From NCBI GenBank assembly GCA_006937955.1, contig SSNP01000041.1, forward strand, positions 1,647,887-1,711,886: a DNA stretch of 64,000 bases, written 5' to 3'. Under the pieces are notes generated by a model. That model ran no database searches and was not told where the DNA came from. It saw only the letters and a list, made by a program, of their open reading frames with translations. Positions 37,299 to 47,415 of this stretch are shown in pieces; the stretch's first letter is position 1, and each line of letters opens with the position of its first letter. The position numbers were made by a program, and so were the translations under genes. Source of the DNA: Pachypanchax playfairii. Taxonomy: Eukaryota; Chordata; Actinopteri; Cyprinodontiformes; Aplocheilidae.

Positions 37299-37480
37299 CG
37301 TCTCCCGTCAACTTCTTCCCCTCTCTGCACGCACTTCTTTCCCGTCGTGCTCGCTCTTCTTTATCCGCTTCACTTTCCAGAAACGCGCACAGCCGCCGCA
37401 CAAAGCGGCGCACCGACGGCTCGGCTTGTCGTTCCGGGGCCACTTGTTTTTCTCTCATGTAGTCCGATTATTTCCTCTTT
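37010..37480. promoter_or_regulatory. etv6: CpG island over etv6 exon 1
   Basis: CpG dinucleotides are dense across the first coding exon and its 5' side, unlike the surrounding DNA. The low stop density creates a 232-codon plus-strand frame that I regard as spurious. This is the probable etv6 core promoter and 5' UTR. It may also serve the divergent parp12 gene, though that start lies 2.2 kb further on. Confidence 0.6.
37269..37298 (-). CDS. etv6: etv6 coding exon 1
   Basis: It encodes only ten residues, MSESCSAGNK, and ends in the donor AACAAG|GTAAGA at codon phase 0. The ATG was chosen because ETV6 proteins begin MSE and the next exon continues in phase 0 with ERSSFSP. The 5' UTR lies in a CpG island to its right. 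Confidence 0.85.
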
Positions 37481-38107
37481 AATTCTGATTTCATGGACTT
37501 ATTTGCTTGCAGGGTCCATGACGCGGCTCGTCGCTGTGAAAACTTCTTTTGTCTGCGCGCGCGTGTGTGCGTGCGTGTGTAGGTTCCCCCTCTCTCTCTT
37601 CACATGTCGTTGGTTAATAATCCCTTCCTGGAAGAGCGAGACACCCCCATCCCCTCTCTCTCTCTTTCTCTATGTCTCTCGCTCATTGATCTGGACGTGT
37701 GTGTAAACTGCGAAATGACGTGAATTCCCAGCAATGAGCCTTGCCCCCTTTTAAAGGGAAACCCGAAGCAGGAAATCGCAGCAGATCGCTTTGCAGACAA
37801 GCAACAGCTTCCAGGCTGACAGACAGACAGACCGAGTCTCTGTGTATATGTTTTAATCAAAGCTGAAGGGCAAATGCGGTTACTCAATAGGATTAAAATA
37901 CCGTGCTTTAATTATCTCCGCTGCACTTCAACAACTAAATATAGAAGCCATAGGTTGCAGAAAAAAGAATGAAAGTCTTTTGTTTTGAATTTAAAATACG
38001 AATATGGAGCGTGATGACATCACTGCACGTGAAATCTGCTTTACTAATATAATACGAAATAAAAGCTGTAAAAATGATTTTTCTCTGCATTTTGTTGCCA
38101 TTGCCTT

Positions 38108-38400
38108 AGTTGCAGGACTGTTGGTTGTGCCTTACAGTAAGAAGGTCCTGGGTTCAAAGCCAGGCTGGGACTTTTCTGCATGGAGTTTACATACATGTGC
38201 ATGTGTGGGTTTTCTCTGGCTTCCTCCCACAGACCAAAAACATGCATGAGGTTCATTGGAAACTAAATTGTACCTAAATGTGCAGGCTGTCTGTTTATAT
38301 GCGGCTGTGATGGACTGTTGACCTGTCCAGGTATAACCCCGCCTCTGGCCCAGTGACAGCTAGACACCAGCTCCCTGCGACCCTGACTGACTGACACATT
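38108..38400 (+). repeat. SINE-like fish repeat
   Basis: It reads AAGAAGGTCCTGGGTTCAAA, TTCTGCATGGAGTTTACATA, CTTCCTCCCACAGACCAAAA and GACCTGTCCAGGTATAACCC, ending CCTGCGACCCTGA. The order matches the repeat at 30.4 kb and the reverse copy at 10.2 kb. Confidence 0.7.
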
Positions 38401-39579
38401 ACCTCAAATACTCTGACCAGGTCTCTCAGGAAGAAATCCTGGACACTTTTAGACCTTCATGACAGATGGTAGGTTGTCTCATGAAAAGCCATGTGTTTGT
38501 CCTTAATGGTTCCTAGTGCAAAAGGCAATCAAGAGTCTTTATCCTCTTCTGACCCTGGATTGTGGGCTCTAGATCACAACCCATAAGGGTCCATGAAGCT
38601 TCTCTGAAGCTGTTGAACACATTGAAAGGACATGCTGTTTACGGGTGTGGCCATGTTGCATCGTCTGACCCAGAGACCTGGGACTGAAAGTCCCACCCAC
38701 TCACCAGCATGCAACTATTTGCAGCTAAATATGTAACATAAATCTGCAATTAGAGTTATTGTATCAAGTCATGTGAAGCTTTGGAGTATTGATCTGGTCA
38801 GTTAACTATACGATGGGTTAGTTAATCAGTATCAGCTGTTTTAATATTAATAAAATTGACAACAGCTGAACTAAAGAAACAATGAGATGAGCCCAAGTAC
38901 AGGATAGTTCATTTTCTTTCCTGCAAATCTTTGACTGTTTTTCAATAGTTTTATATCTGACTCAGTTAATACTGGTAGCATGAGGAGAGACCTGGATTAT
39001 GCAGAGGTTCTACAGTCCAAGTTCACCAAGATGAATCATCAATACTTGATAGGAGGTTTGCTGTGTCTCTGAGACAGACAGGACCACTGAAAGTGGACAG
39101 AATCCCAGCCAGTTGAAGAACTTCATCTAGTAACAAGACCCACACAAGACTGCTTGGTTGCCAGTACCATGAATCCACTCCTGAGTTGTGGTCCTCCAGG
39201 ACTGCTAAGAACACTAATTTATCTAAGTATTAAAATGTATTTATTTTGCTGATTGAAATCATATTTGAGGTCATCTTGGGGCAATATAAAAAATGTACAA
39301 ACATATTGCAGGGCTCATATTTTAAAAACAGGGTATGACGACATTCCAACTTTCACTGACAAAATCTGAAGAAATATTGGTGTTGTGCTTCTCTACATTT
39401 GAATGTGTAAAGTGAAAATAAAAAAACATCAATCTTTATTTTTTTTTCATGATCATTTCAGTTTATTGGGGAGGATTTAGTTTTAAGACAAAGTGAAACA
39501 GTGGATTCAAGTTATTCAACGTGTTGTCGCCCCCATGTGGCCAACAGCAGCATTACAACAACATCTCCGGTTCCTCACT

Positions 39580-39595
39580 GGAAACGAAACCGAAC
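39580..39595 (+). promoter_or_regulatory. ISRE/IRF-like motif upstream of parp12
   Basis: GGAAACGAAACCGAAC contains GAAA repeated at IRF-type spacing (GAAACCGAAC, one mismatch to GAAANNGAAA). It lies about 73 bp before the start codon. PARP12 is an interferon-stimulated gene in vertebrates, so the position is suggestive, but the site is not a perfect consensus. Confidence 0.45.
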
Positions 39596-39667
39596 ATTCT
39601 CCCTCCCATTAAACCGGATATTTCTCTGTTCGCTGGTGGATGGAAACGCAGAACGATCCGGAAAAAG

Positions 39668-39939
39668 ATGGAGTCTGAAATCTTAAAGTTTATCTGCGTT
39701 AATCAAGGAGCAGTCGACGTGGATTATATGATGTTTAATCTCTTCCCAGGCGAGTCGACCTGTGACGTTATTTCTAACCAAAACAAATTTGTTTTAGACT
39801 CTTCATATGGGAAGAAGAAAGTGGTGGCCAGGACCAGCCTGAAACTGTGCAGAAAGAAAGACTGTCCGGGGTCATGCAGTGCATTACACCTGTGTAAAAA
39901 CTTCCTCTTCGTCGGCGTGTGTCCTTACATTGAGAACAG
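39668..39939 (+). CDS. parp12: parp12 exon 1
   Basis: Residues 1-90 plus two bases. The N-terminal winged-helix-like segment (MESEILKFICVNQGAVDVDY) is followed by finger 1 (C61, C66, C70, H74) and the first half of finger 2. The donor is AACAG|GTACAG. The frame is open further upstream but has no in-frame ATG. Confidence 0.88.
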
Positions 39940-42900
39940 GTACAGCTGTTTGTTCTAGATGGTTAAACTGAGATTTACATGTTGACAAATAAACTATAAT
40001 TCACATGTAAAATGTTATTCTGCTGAGAGTGACGATGACATAGTTTAATGAACGCGATTGTTGAATTGATTTGTTTTAAATAGTTGAGCGTTGATTCCTG
40101 CGGTGTGTTCAGGTACCGCCGAGAAACGTGTTTTTTTCACGATGCAAGTTGGCTATCGTAAAATATTCTAATAAAACAAAGTTGCGGTTCCGAGTAATTC
40201 AAAGAGCTGCTAATACCGTTTTAACTTTATAGTTAAACCTAAACGGAGGTCTGGCATTAAAGGAAAAAGTTATCTGGTGAGATAAGTTCTCTGGTCGTAG
40301 CTAACAGTGAATCTACCATCGCTAATTTGAGCTTTATTACTCTAAATGGTTCAGCTCTCTGACCAGAAAATGAAGAAAAAAACAGAACAATTTGAAAGTA
40401 AACATAAACACATATAAGCTGTACTCTTCTTTGGTTACAATAAGATCATAAATTTAAATTATAGTGTTTTACATAGATTCTTTAAAGTTATATAACTGTA
40501 AGATGTGATTGGCTGAATCCAACTTCACTGTGCTTTACAATATTCCAAGCCTATACATTTAGTGATTTGTTGATTATCATGCTCATCGTTACTGACCTTT
40601 GTTCAGGTATGCATGAAGACCAGGGTGCGAGTGTCAGCATTCTTATCAGTGAAATATATTGGCTTTCACAGATTTACACAGATCTGCAGTTTATTAAAAC
40701 AATGCTGTATCCATGTGATATGTTTTAAGAATATATTTATAATATACTTAAACTGCTGAATTTTCCCCACAAACTGACTCAGCTTTCTATTTCCTTTCTT
40801 ACTCTAATGTTTTATGTGTAACTGCACATAAATGTCATGTTAAATTCAAATATATACATCACTGTCAACTAGAGGCAAGTAAAAATGCCAGCGATACATT
40901 TAAAGGCCTGTTTGTTTTTATTCAGGAGAATGAAGCTGGTGCAATTCTGTTACTTTAGCAATTAAAGAGTTAAATGTTTTTCCAGAAGTTAAAATAAATG
41001 TTAAGTTACTTTCTATTATTTATCATTTGTTCTCCAGAAGCAACACCAACAACTGACATCATAAAAATCACAGTCTGATGTTCTTTAACAACGTTAAATT
41101 GGCTTGAACAGCTTGTGGTTTGATTCACTTCTAGTTTTTACCTGCTGCGCAGCGGAATGGCCTCTCACAGATGATAAAACTTTGTGATTACAGAAAGTTC
41201 TGCAGTTTCTCCCATTACTTGAACTCAGAGCACAACCAAAGGTTACTGAAGGAACATGAGCTGGAGGGTTTGAGCAGGGCGGAGCTCGGTACACTGCTGT
41301 TGCAGAGCGACCACACTCTCCTGCCTTGTGTAAGTCTGAACTTTAGGTTTAAAGTTATAAGTAGGTATAAAGTTACGTTTTACTTTATTACTTTTCTTGA
41401 ATTTTTCATTATAAAAGTAGCAAAAATAAAACAACAAGGTAGTTGTTACCATTTGCATGTCCTTTTATCGTTGTCTTTACTTTTGTTTGTTTGTTTTTAC
41501 CAGATTTGTTTTGATTATAATAAAGGGAAGGGGGAGTTTGGCCTGTGTCAGAGTGGGATTGCTTGTGCAAGACTTCACATCTGTAGGAAGTACCTGAGTC
41601 AAGACTGCAGCTGCCCCAGAAATCATGATTTTTACGCTCCCCAACCATTAAAAACCCTCAATGATAAAAGAGTCCCGTACATCCTCATTTCCTCTTTAAG
41701 GTCCATTTACACAAATAAAGAGACTTTGAGATGCTTTGGTGATCGAGGTGCTCAGGACCACAGAGGCAGAGGTAGCTTTGCTGCCTCCAGCAATGCTGAT
41801 GCACAAAGTGATGATGATAAGACTGTAACGCAGAGGCAGTTTAATGTAGGGAGAAGAAGAGCTAGGAGCGCAGTGCAAAGAGGTAACGGGGGAAACCGAG
41901 GAACGCCACCTCAGCAACAAACTGCTTACCCAAGTGACAGCTTGGAAGATGGAGTGAATGAAGGCAACAACCCTCAGCAAGAACTTTTCTCATTCAACTG
42001 TGATGCTGCGGCTGTGGCTAACGACACTGATGCAGAAAGCAACAATGTTCTGAATTCAGGCAGAGGCAGAGGTGGAAACAGGGGCAACGTGGTTCGCAGG
42101 CGACATGGAAGAACTTTAAGAACTCAACTCCTTAGTAACACTAACAGCGAGTCCATAGATCTGTCTTCTAAAGACCGATCAAATGAGAGTGATGATGGAC
42201 AGCGAAGTCCTAATATACCCGACAGGGAAGTCTCATTTCTTGACATTACAGCCAGTGGAATCAGTGATCACAGCAAACAGCAGACTTCAGCTGTCGGAGG
42301 AGGAGACGACCACCTGCAGCGGATCCGCAGAACACAGTGTATCGATAATATTTATGCTGCCTTCAGTAGCAAACATGGAAATGAGGGAGATGTGCTGGAC
42401 AAAAAAACAAAGCCTGTCAGAGGTAAATAAACAAACCAAACAACCTGCCATGAAAGAATAAAACACTCAAAAAAAAATCTAATTTAAAGAGTTTCATTCT
42501 TTTACCTTTTGGGTTTTTTTCTAGATAAAACAGAAATTTGCATGTACTTCATTAAAGGCTACTGTAAGCATGATGGTGAGTAATCTGTTTGATTTCGTCT
42601 CATCGTTGGTGTTTGTTGTATGAAACCTTCTTGTTTATGGTCGGTATGTTTTCAGATCGATGTTTTAAAGCTCATGACAAGATGCCGTACAGATGGCAGA
42701 TCCTGGAAGGGGATCAGTGGAACAACCTGTCTGCTAATGAGACAATTGAGAAGGATTACTGTGAGCCAGAGAACACATACAGGTATTTACTGACATTCAG
42801 AAAGGCCGAAGGCTTTTTTTAGTTTCAACAAACTGCTTTAACTTTATCACCATCGATGGGAACTCCAGGGTAACGCGCGATGCTTGATAATTAGCTCACA

Positions 42901-45900
42901 ATATAATAAAAAATGTGTTTTTTTTAAATACATATATTTTATTCTATAACCCCATCTTTTCACCGTCAATGAGTTGTATCATATATTGGATTAATAACGT
43001 TTCAGCACTTCATTTGGAAAATATCAGAACTTTAATGAATGTTGACAAATTTCAATAAGAACACAAGCAAAAGTGTTTGAAATCTACAAACCATTCAATG
43101 CTTGAGTAAATTCTTTGACTTCATAATGTAAATTGTGAAACACTATAGCAGTTAAAGAAGCCCTTCCATTAAAAACGGTTTTTCTGAGGTTTCTGTTGAA
43201 TATTTTAACTCCACAGGTGTTCTTACCTTCATAGTGGGTGTGAAAACAGGTCAACAACTTCTCTTTCAGTTTTTATCTCTCAAACTACGCAGGTGGTGAT
43301 AACACCCGAGTTCTCCCGAGTCCGAACGGCCTGTATCTGTTTCGTGACAACTCCTTTGTTCGTTAGTATTCATCAGCTTCCGCAGTTGAAACCACGCCTA
43401 GCATGCTGCTAGCTAAAAGCTGTAGTGGGCTACAGTTAGTTCATCGAACCAGCAGATGCAGCATTTTTTGTAATCGGCTAAATCAGCCTATACGGAATCC
43501 CAAAGATGACATAATTGCAACAAAATAGTTTTTTTTTTTTTTTGAGTTGGTTTTAAAGTTGGTTTCTCATGTGCACCGGATACTCCGGATACTTTCTCGT
43601 GCACATAACATACTATCTGGTGCTCATAATTGATTATTTCAAAAGGACAAATATCAACTGATTAATCAATAAGACCATAAAGGAATAGAAAACAGGATTA
43701 AAGTTACTTTTTGTTTCTGCTTTGTTTCCTTCAGCCGCAGCAGCCCACCTGTAAATTTTGACACAATGACCTGTAAACAAAACAAAATAAGACGACTCTC
43801 AACGGTAAACGCTGTGGTTGAGCCAGATTTCATCCACACCACCGAGTGGCTCTGGTACTGGGAGGACGAGTTTGGAAAATGGAATCTGTACGGTTCAAAT
43901 GTGAGTCATTAGTCCATATGATAGCTAAGCGATTTAGTTGTGTTTAAGCAGAACAACAGGACAAACTGACAAAAAAGTAATTTGTAAAATGTTCTATATT
44001 CACCTTTAAAAAAGGGTCTAGTTTAATCTACACCAGTATTTTTATTTTTAAGTGATTACATTCCTTTTTGCAACACATTCACATCATCATACATTGCAGA
44101 CACGCCCCCTCAATGTTCTCACTATGTGCGTGGTATCTGTTCACCCCCACTGCTAAGGAGCTTTTTTTGTGCTTCCATCCAGCGCCCCCTTGTGGGCACT
44201 AGGTGTGAGGAACCTTTTTTTTCCCTCCTCCTGAACTCATGTAGTCTCATTTATCTGTTTTTTTCTTACACATTAGGTTTATGCATGCTTATGTATTTAT
44301 GTATGTATGTATTCTCCTGTGTGACCTTGGCTGACCTGATCAGTGGCGCTGGGCACACGTGCCCCTGGCAGCCTGGAGGGGGAAGGTCAAGCTGTTTTCT
44401 GTATCTCCATGTAATATCCCCCGTGGGACAATAAAGGCATATCAGATCAAATCAAATCAAATAACTACATTCCTGATACTGTTGTCCAAGCATTAAATCA
44501 CACTTCCTGTTCCTGTGTTGCAGATCAGTGGACACAGATCAGCGGACATCAGCAGCGCAAAGCTGGAGCAGAAGTTTCTGGACAACAATAAGGACGTGGT
44601 GGAGTTTACTGCTGGATCGCAGTCGTACTCACTCAGTTTTGAAGGTAAACACAGACTTTAGAAATCCATCATCTCTACAGTCGTCTGCATTTTAACAAAA
44701 ACAAGCTGTCCAGATGTTCAAACCAAATCGTTATAATTTATTTGTTTCCTCTCAGACATGATTCAAACTAACAAGCATTATGGCACGAAGAGGCTTGTTT
44801 GCAGGCGTCCTCTATTTGTCTCTGCTGCTGAAGTCAAAACAAAGAAAGTCAAGTAAGAGTCCAAAATGGGAATATTTTATGAAAATATTGAAACCTGTTT
44901 GACTTCAATTGCTTTAAAGTGTGTATCATGACATTCTATGTGGATTTTGAGGTTCCTCAACTTGCTTTTCTCGATACCTTCCTGTAGAGTTTTGTGTTTT
45001 TATCAATGGGTTAAATAGTTAGATTTCATTATAACTCAGTGAATATACGTTAATGGGGAAATTTTTTGTAATTTAAAATGAATATATCAATATATGCTAC
45101 ATTTGAAGTGAGCTTTTGAAGCTAAAGTTGCAGTGAAAGTCTTTTTTTTTCTCTCTTGCAGAAAACCTCTAAATTCTTACCCCGTGCCTGACAACTGGGA
45201 CAAGACTCAGATCCCTGAAACGGGATTCTCGGTATTATGAAGACACTATATTTGAAAGCTGAATCTCATTTCTTTCCCCTGTTCTTACCCGTAAAACTCA
45301 GATTTAATGACTCAATCTGCACCTTCATCCTAGAAAGATAAGACTGGGCGTAGAAGGGGTTGATAATATGGTGGTAGCTATTTTTCTGACTTGACGGGGT
45401 CTATTTCTGTCCTTTTCTGTTCCATATTGATTAACGTTATTAACGTTTCTTCACCGTCAAAGAGATTTTTATAAATGAATCTGTACAGGACCTGAACTGA
45501 ATCTGTTTCCTGCTTGTGTTTTTTAGAGAGTTGGCCTCCAGCGTACTTCAGAAGAATTTCTAAAGATTCAAACCAGTTTTGCTTCAACCATGCAAGACTT
45601 TGAAATTATTGCGATTGAGAGGATTCAGAACAAAGCACTCTGGGAAGTCTTTCAGTGGTATGAAACCAAACTGGACAGCGTTATTATTCTTAATAACACA
45701 TTGTTTTGTTTACAAGCCATAAATTATTGTGCTACAAATTATACAAAGTAAAACTTATATATTACTGTTACTCTGTGTTTGTTTGGCATCTTTATAAAAC
45801 CAGTTAATCTCTGCATCGGTAACTTATGTGCCTGATTAAGGTTTTTTGTGTCTGTTTAAACTGAAGGCAGAAGAATTTAATGAAGAACAACAACGGTGGG

Positions 45901-47037
45901 CTTGATGTGACAGAAAAACAACTTTTCCATGGAACAGACTCTAATCATGTACAAGCCATTTGCCTCAACAACTTTGACTGGAGGATCTGTGGTTCTCATG
46001 GGACAGTTTATGGCAAAGGTGAGTTAAACATGTTCGTTCTGAGAATAAAAGTGCGGTACATTTTAAACGTTGAGGTTATTTTAAACTGTATTCAGTCAGT
46101 GGAGGTTATGCTGCATTCTATTTAGACACAAAATTTATAATTCCCAAGTTTCACATAAGAGAAATAGACTGAAATATTCCATGATTTTATCTTTCTGACT
46201 GGGATGATTACACCTTGAGATTTCGGCGGAGGTTCCACATTTATTACTTGCTCCATCAACAAAACTGCAGGATACTTGATATCCTCCATTTGAAGCAAAT
46301 ACTCACTCAGAACCTGGACAGAACATTCCACCTTTCTCTGGTTGAGAACCATAGCCTCACAGTCACATGACACTTGGCTGTGAAACGCCTCAGTGCATGA
46401 TGAAGGCCATGACTTGAAGGGGCTAACAGAACCTCATCATCTGCAAAAAGCAGAGATGTCAACTTTTCTGGGGAGGCTGAGCAGTAGGAACACCGTCCAC
46501 ATCACCCCAGTCTGCTACTACTAATGCATGATACTGGTTGTCCACACAACACTTAGAGCTTTTAGCATCTCAGGTCAAATCTCAGGTAAAAACTGTGTGT
46601 GTGGGCGAGTAAGCAGGAACCGACTCATCCAATTTTTCTTTTCAATAATGAACTGCTTTATTGCTCGTTTCAATATATCTACATCTAATATATCAATATA
46701 ATCTGTCTGTTATTTCACAATAGGTAGTTACTTTGCCCGTGATGCCAGATACTCACATGGTTACACTGGAGACTCTAACATCAAAACCATGTTCATCTGC
46801 CGGGTTCTTGTGGGAAGCTACACAAAAGGATACTCAAGCTATGTCAAACCTCCTTCCAAAGATGGCGGAGACTTACATTTCTACGACAGCTGTGTGGATG
46901 ATGTCACAAACCCCTCCATATTTGTTGTGTTTGAGAAGCACCAGATCTATCCTGAGTACCTGCTGCAGTACAAGACCACAGACCCACCAGCTGAGACCGT
47001 CACTGGTGCACAACCTAATTCATGTGTCATAACTTAA
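39668..47037 (+). CDS. parp12: PARP12-like CCCH/WWE mono-ADP-ribosyltransferase, complete, 12 coding exons
   Basis: Predicted to bind RNA and transfer single ADP-ribose units. Mammalian PARP12 is interferon-induced, antiviral and linked to stress granules and Golgi. Exons: 39668-39939, 41194-41329, 41504-42422, 42525-42575, 42656-42782, 43735-43900, 44524-44644, 44756-44852, 45162-45231, 45527-45657, 45867-46018, 46724-47037 (2,556 bp, 851 residues, phase continuous). Four CCCH fingers lie at about 61-177, an RG-rich linker at 215-340, a fifth finger at 448-466, WWE modules at about 470-620 and the catalytic domain at about 655-835. H718 and Y750 are intact, and the third triad position falls in PEYLLQY, a leucine. 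The intact His/Tyr pair argues for PARP12 over the inactive ZAP (zc3hav1). The start ATG has A at -3. Teleosts have several paralogues, so the letter suffix is not assigned. Introns not listed separately hold nothing recognised. Confidence 0.85.
39940..41193 (+). other. parp12 intron 1
   Basis: 1.25 kb, AT-rich, with no element recognised. Confidence 0.75.
41194..41329 (+). CDS. parp12: parp12 exon 2
   Basis: It completes finger 2 (C94, H98) and encodes LNSEHNQRLLKEHELEGLSR and a LGTLLLQSD helix. The acceptor ATTACAG|AAAG was chosen over the CACAG 23 bp upstream because that one would give an immediate stop. The donor is TTGT|GTAAGT. Confidence 0.85.
41504..42422 (+). CDS. parp12: parp12 exon 3 (fingers 3-4 and RG-rich linker)
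   Basis: Residues 137-442. Finger 3 is C138, C151, C157, H161. Finger 4 is C163, C171, C173, H177, with only one residue between its second and third cysteines. The remaining 260 residues are polar, with RGRG, RGNGGNRG and RGRGGNRG clusters and acidic Ser/Asp patches. This is longer than the equivalent linker in mammalian PARP12. Confidence 0.9.
42525..42575 (+). CDS. parp12: parp12 exon 4
   Basis: 51 bp encoding KTEICMYFIKGYCKHD, the first half of the fifth CCCH finger (C448, C456). The acceptor is TTCTAG|ATAAAA and the donor GATG|GTGAGT. Confidence 0.9.
42656..42782 (+). CDS. parp12: parp12 exon 5
   Basis: It completes the fifth finger (C462, H466) and starts WWE module 1 with MPYRWQILEGDQWNNL. 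The donor is TACAG|GTATTT. Confidence 0.9.
43160..43470 (-). repeat. Unclassified interspersed repeat, copy C
   Basis: The minus strand carries CAGCATGCTAGGCGTGGT, then CAACTGCGG and AATACTAACGAACAAAGGAG, all shared with copy B at 61.7 kb. It continues to an end near CTTCTTTAA. It sits in parp12 intron 5. Confidence 0.6.
43565..43640. repeat. Short minisatellite-like block
   Basis: Units such as GGATACTTTCTCGTGCACAT resemble the reverse complement of the unit at 34.2 kb. Only about three copies are present. Confidence 0.5.
43735..43900 (+). CDS. parp12: parp12 exon 6
   Basis: Residues 502-557. It finishes WWE 1 with VNFDTMTCKQNKIRRLSTVN and begins WWE 2 with TTEWLWYWEDEFGKWNLYG, the Trp-Trp-Glu signature region. 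Confidence 0.9.
44090..44460 (+). repeat. Retroelement remnant in parp12 intron 6
   Basis: The 3' part reads CCCGTGGGACAATAAAGGCA then repeated ATCAA units, a usual fish SINE/LINE tail. Upstream sequence with CGCCCCCTTGTGGGCAC may belong to the same element. No coding frame survives. Confidence 0.5.
44524..44644 (+). CDS. parp12: parp12 exon 7
   Basis: Residues 558-597, SAKLEQKFL then VVEFTAGSQSYSLSFE, the middle of WWE 2. The acceptor is TTGCAG|ATCAGT and the donor GAAG|GTAAAC. Confidence 0.88.
44756..44852 (+). CDS. parp12: parp12 exon 8
   Basis: Residues 598-629, DMIQTNKHYGTKRLVCRRP, the end of WWE 2. PARP12 proteins have a similar basic VCRRP motif here. Confidence 0.88.
45162..45231 (+). 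CDS. parp12: parp12 exon 9
   Basis: 70 bp encoding KPLNSYPVPDNWDKTQIPET, the linker leading into the catalytic domain. Confidence 0.85.
45527..45657 (+). CDS. parp12: parp12 exon 10 (catalytic domain start)
   Basis: Residues 654-696. It contains EEFLKIQTSF and IIAIERIQNKALWEVFQW, the conserved opening of PARP7/12/13-type catalytic domains. Confidence 0.92.
45867..46018 (+). CDS. parp12: parp12 exon 11 (catalytic His)
   Basis: Residues 697-747. KQLFHGTDSNHVQAICLNNF carries the NAD-binding His718, and GSHGTVYGKG leads into the Tyr motif split across the intron. Confidence 0.93.
46130..46560 (-). mobile_element. Non-LTR reverse transcriptase fragment in parp12 intron 11
   Basis: Reading the minus strand gives FADDEVLLAPSS-like text, then CEAMVLNQRKVECSVQVLSE and QMEDIKYPAVLL in neighbouring frames. 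FADD-V-LL followed by an EAMVL block and a KYLGVLF-like motif is the palm region of RTE/Rex-like reverse transcriptases. The frame is broken and conserved residues are altered, so it is inactive. Confidence 0.65.
46724..47037 (+). CDS. parp12: parp12 exon 12 (catalytic Tyr, third triad position, stop)
   Basis: It begins GSYFARDARYSHGY with Tyr750, continues through MFICRVLVGSY and YDSCVDDVTNPSIFVVFEKH, and reaches YPEYLLQY. The tail of about 20 residues ends at TAA 47,035-47,037. Confidence 0.93.
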
Positions 47038-47415
47038 TGAAAAAGAATGTTACTCACACTGACTGCTGGGTGTAGGAATGTTATCAAGATCCAGCATGGT
47101 GGAACCCACATCACATACAGGACTAACTCTTTAGTTCTTGACCCCATAATGCTAAGATGCTATTTAAAGTTCTCAGTGGTGCGTGTTATTGAGTACAACA
47201 ACAGCATACTGAGTTTACTAAACATGATTTCAGTGTATGGGAAAAAAAACTTGAATTCTATGAAGTAATAATGATGGTTGATGTCTGATCAGATAACAGG
47301 AGATTCATCACAGACAATCTGTTGGTACACAAACACTGTTGCTTACTAAAGATGTAGAAGAAACTTTCCACAAACATCAACATCACAACAAATGCAAAAC
47401 TAGTTAACTGTTATA

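Larger units (their letters stand above)
37299..39667. other. Divergent etv6/parp12 intergenic region
   Basis: 2.4 kb separates the two start codons. It holds part of the CpG island, a TC-rich run near 37,656, one SINE-like repeat and, close to parp12, an ISRE-like motif. No gene was seen inside. Confidence 0.75.

Noticed and set aside
37008..37706. 232-codon plus-strand open frame
   Set aside because: It lies in the CpG island and antisense to etv6 exon 1, where stops are rare. The predicted product is low-complexity Ser/Arg/Pro and shows no domain.
41161..41193. Upstream acceptor CTCACAG|ATGATAAAAC for parp12 exon 2
   Set aside because: Joining it to exon 1 would give an immediate stop codon; the acceptor at 41,194 keeps the frame and restores finger 2.
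39668..47037. Identification as the ZAP gene zc3hav1
   Set aside because: ZAP shares the finger and WWE layout, but its catalytic His and Tyr are lost; both are present here, so PARP12 fits better.
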